This document shows, piece after piece, positions 44,541 to 44,706 of a stretch of 44,706 bases of DNA. A program made the translations under genes and the position numbers. Numbering within the stretch: the first letter of the stretch is position 1; every line of letters starts with the position of its first letter. Source of the DNA: Chlamydiota bacterium (GTDB lineage Bacteria; Chlamydiota; Chlamydiia; Chlamydiales; JAAZZY01); contig JAJACV010000038.1 in the NCBI GenBank assembly GCA_022601335.1, positions 1 through 44,706 of the forward strand. Direction: 5' to 3'. Under the pieces are notes generated by a model. That model was not told the DNA's origin, ran no database searches, and saw only the letters and a list, made by a program, of their open reading frames with translations.

Positions 44541-44706
44541 AAAGAAATATTCTTATTGCGTTGTTTTATTTTAGTTTTGCCTTATCCGCTAGAGGAGTTG
44601 AATTAGAGAGCTGTGAAAAAGAAGTTTTTCTGGATACTTTTTCGAAGATTTCTCAAATTATTAGAACTTGCTATGTCATTCGCACTGCAAAGAGTGAGCT
44701 TATTAC
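44537..44706 (+). CDS. Exported protein, N-terminal part only (runs off the window)
   Basis: The ATG at 44537 overlaps the previous stop (ATGA). The 56 visible residues start with a signal peptide (MKRNILIALFYFSFALSARG) followed by a stretch with two cysteines (ESCEKEV, IRTCYVI). It is co-transcribed with the hydrolase-like gene. No function can be assigned from this part. Confidence 0.6.
   Translation, partial: MKRNILIALFYFSFALSARGVELESCEKEVFLDTFSKISQIIRTCYVIRTAKSELI

Overview
The window is from a member of the Chlamydiota, most likely an environmental (Parachlamydiales-type) chlamydia rather than Chlamydia itself. The evidence is gene order: sctJ–(CT560-like)–sctL–sctR–sctS–sctT close to lipA–lpdA, rpsB–tsf–pyrH–frr close to mcsA–mcsB, a very long PBP2-type transpeptidase beside rpsB, and an aspartate aminotransferase beside an MreC-like gene. 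These neighbourhoods match Chlamydia CT557–CT564, CT675–CT682 and CT637–CT638 as I remember them. DNA is AT-rich, and GTG and TTG starts are common. I cannot fix the family; Rhabdochlamydiaceae, Simkaniaceae and Parachlamydiaceae all remain possible.

Layout. (1) 1–5.1 kb: a minus-strand operon of an amidase-signature enzyme, a small exported protein and four tandem paralogues of a membrane-anchored kinase-fold (KdkA/WaaP-like) protein. (2) 5.3–7.6 kb: three overlapping plus-strand HAD-like (DUF2608-type) genes, two with signal peptides and one without. (3) 7.6–18.3 kb: mostly minus-strand housekeeping genes: mreC, aspartate aminotransferase, tRNA-Ala, ribE, a NadM-like nucleotidyltransferase, dinG, rpoD, a peptide-deformylase homologue with a signal peptide, mcsB and mcsA, plus one unknown plus-strand gene. 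(4) 18.5–26.5 kb: a possible cysteine hydrolase, tRNA-Lys, tRNA-Glu, frr, pyrH, tsf, rpsB, tRNA-Gly and the 1160-residue PBP. The ompA/MOMP gene that lies between rpsB and the PBP gene in Chlamydia is absent here. (5) 26.5–28.3 kb: a lipoprotein and an AAA ATPase/DUF4143 gene preceded by three copies of an 18-bp palindromic unit. (6) 28.3–32.8 kb: a type III secretion operon. (7) 32.9–39.4 kb: an accessory block between the T3SS operon and lipA, holding a DMT transporter, a broken DUF4143 ATPase, a GrpB-family gene, two ankyrin genes made by a roughly 1.4-kb tandem duplication, and a HEAT-like protein. (8) 39.4–44.7 kb: lipA, lpdA, a small repeat-containing membrane protein, a membrane/exported NUC1-family nuclease, a serine-hydrolase-like protein and a truncated exported protein.

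How the genes work together: the core genes cover translation (rpsB, tsf, frr, tRNAs), pyrimidine metabolism, transcription (rpoD), cell-wall/division (PBP, MreC), stress control (McsA/McsB), lipoylation (LipA, LpdA) and the T3SS inner-membrane export apparatus. The accessory genes look host- or envelope-directed. The strongest leads are the four-kinase operon and the DUF4143 ATPases with palindromic upstream elements.
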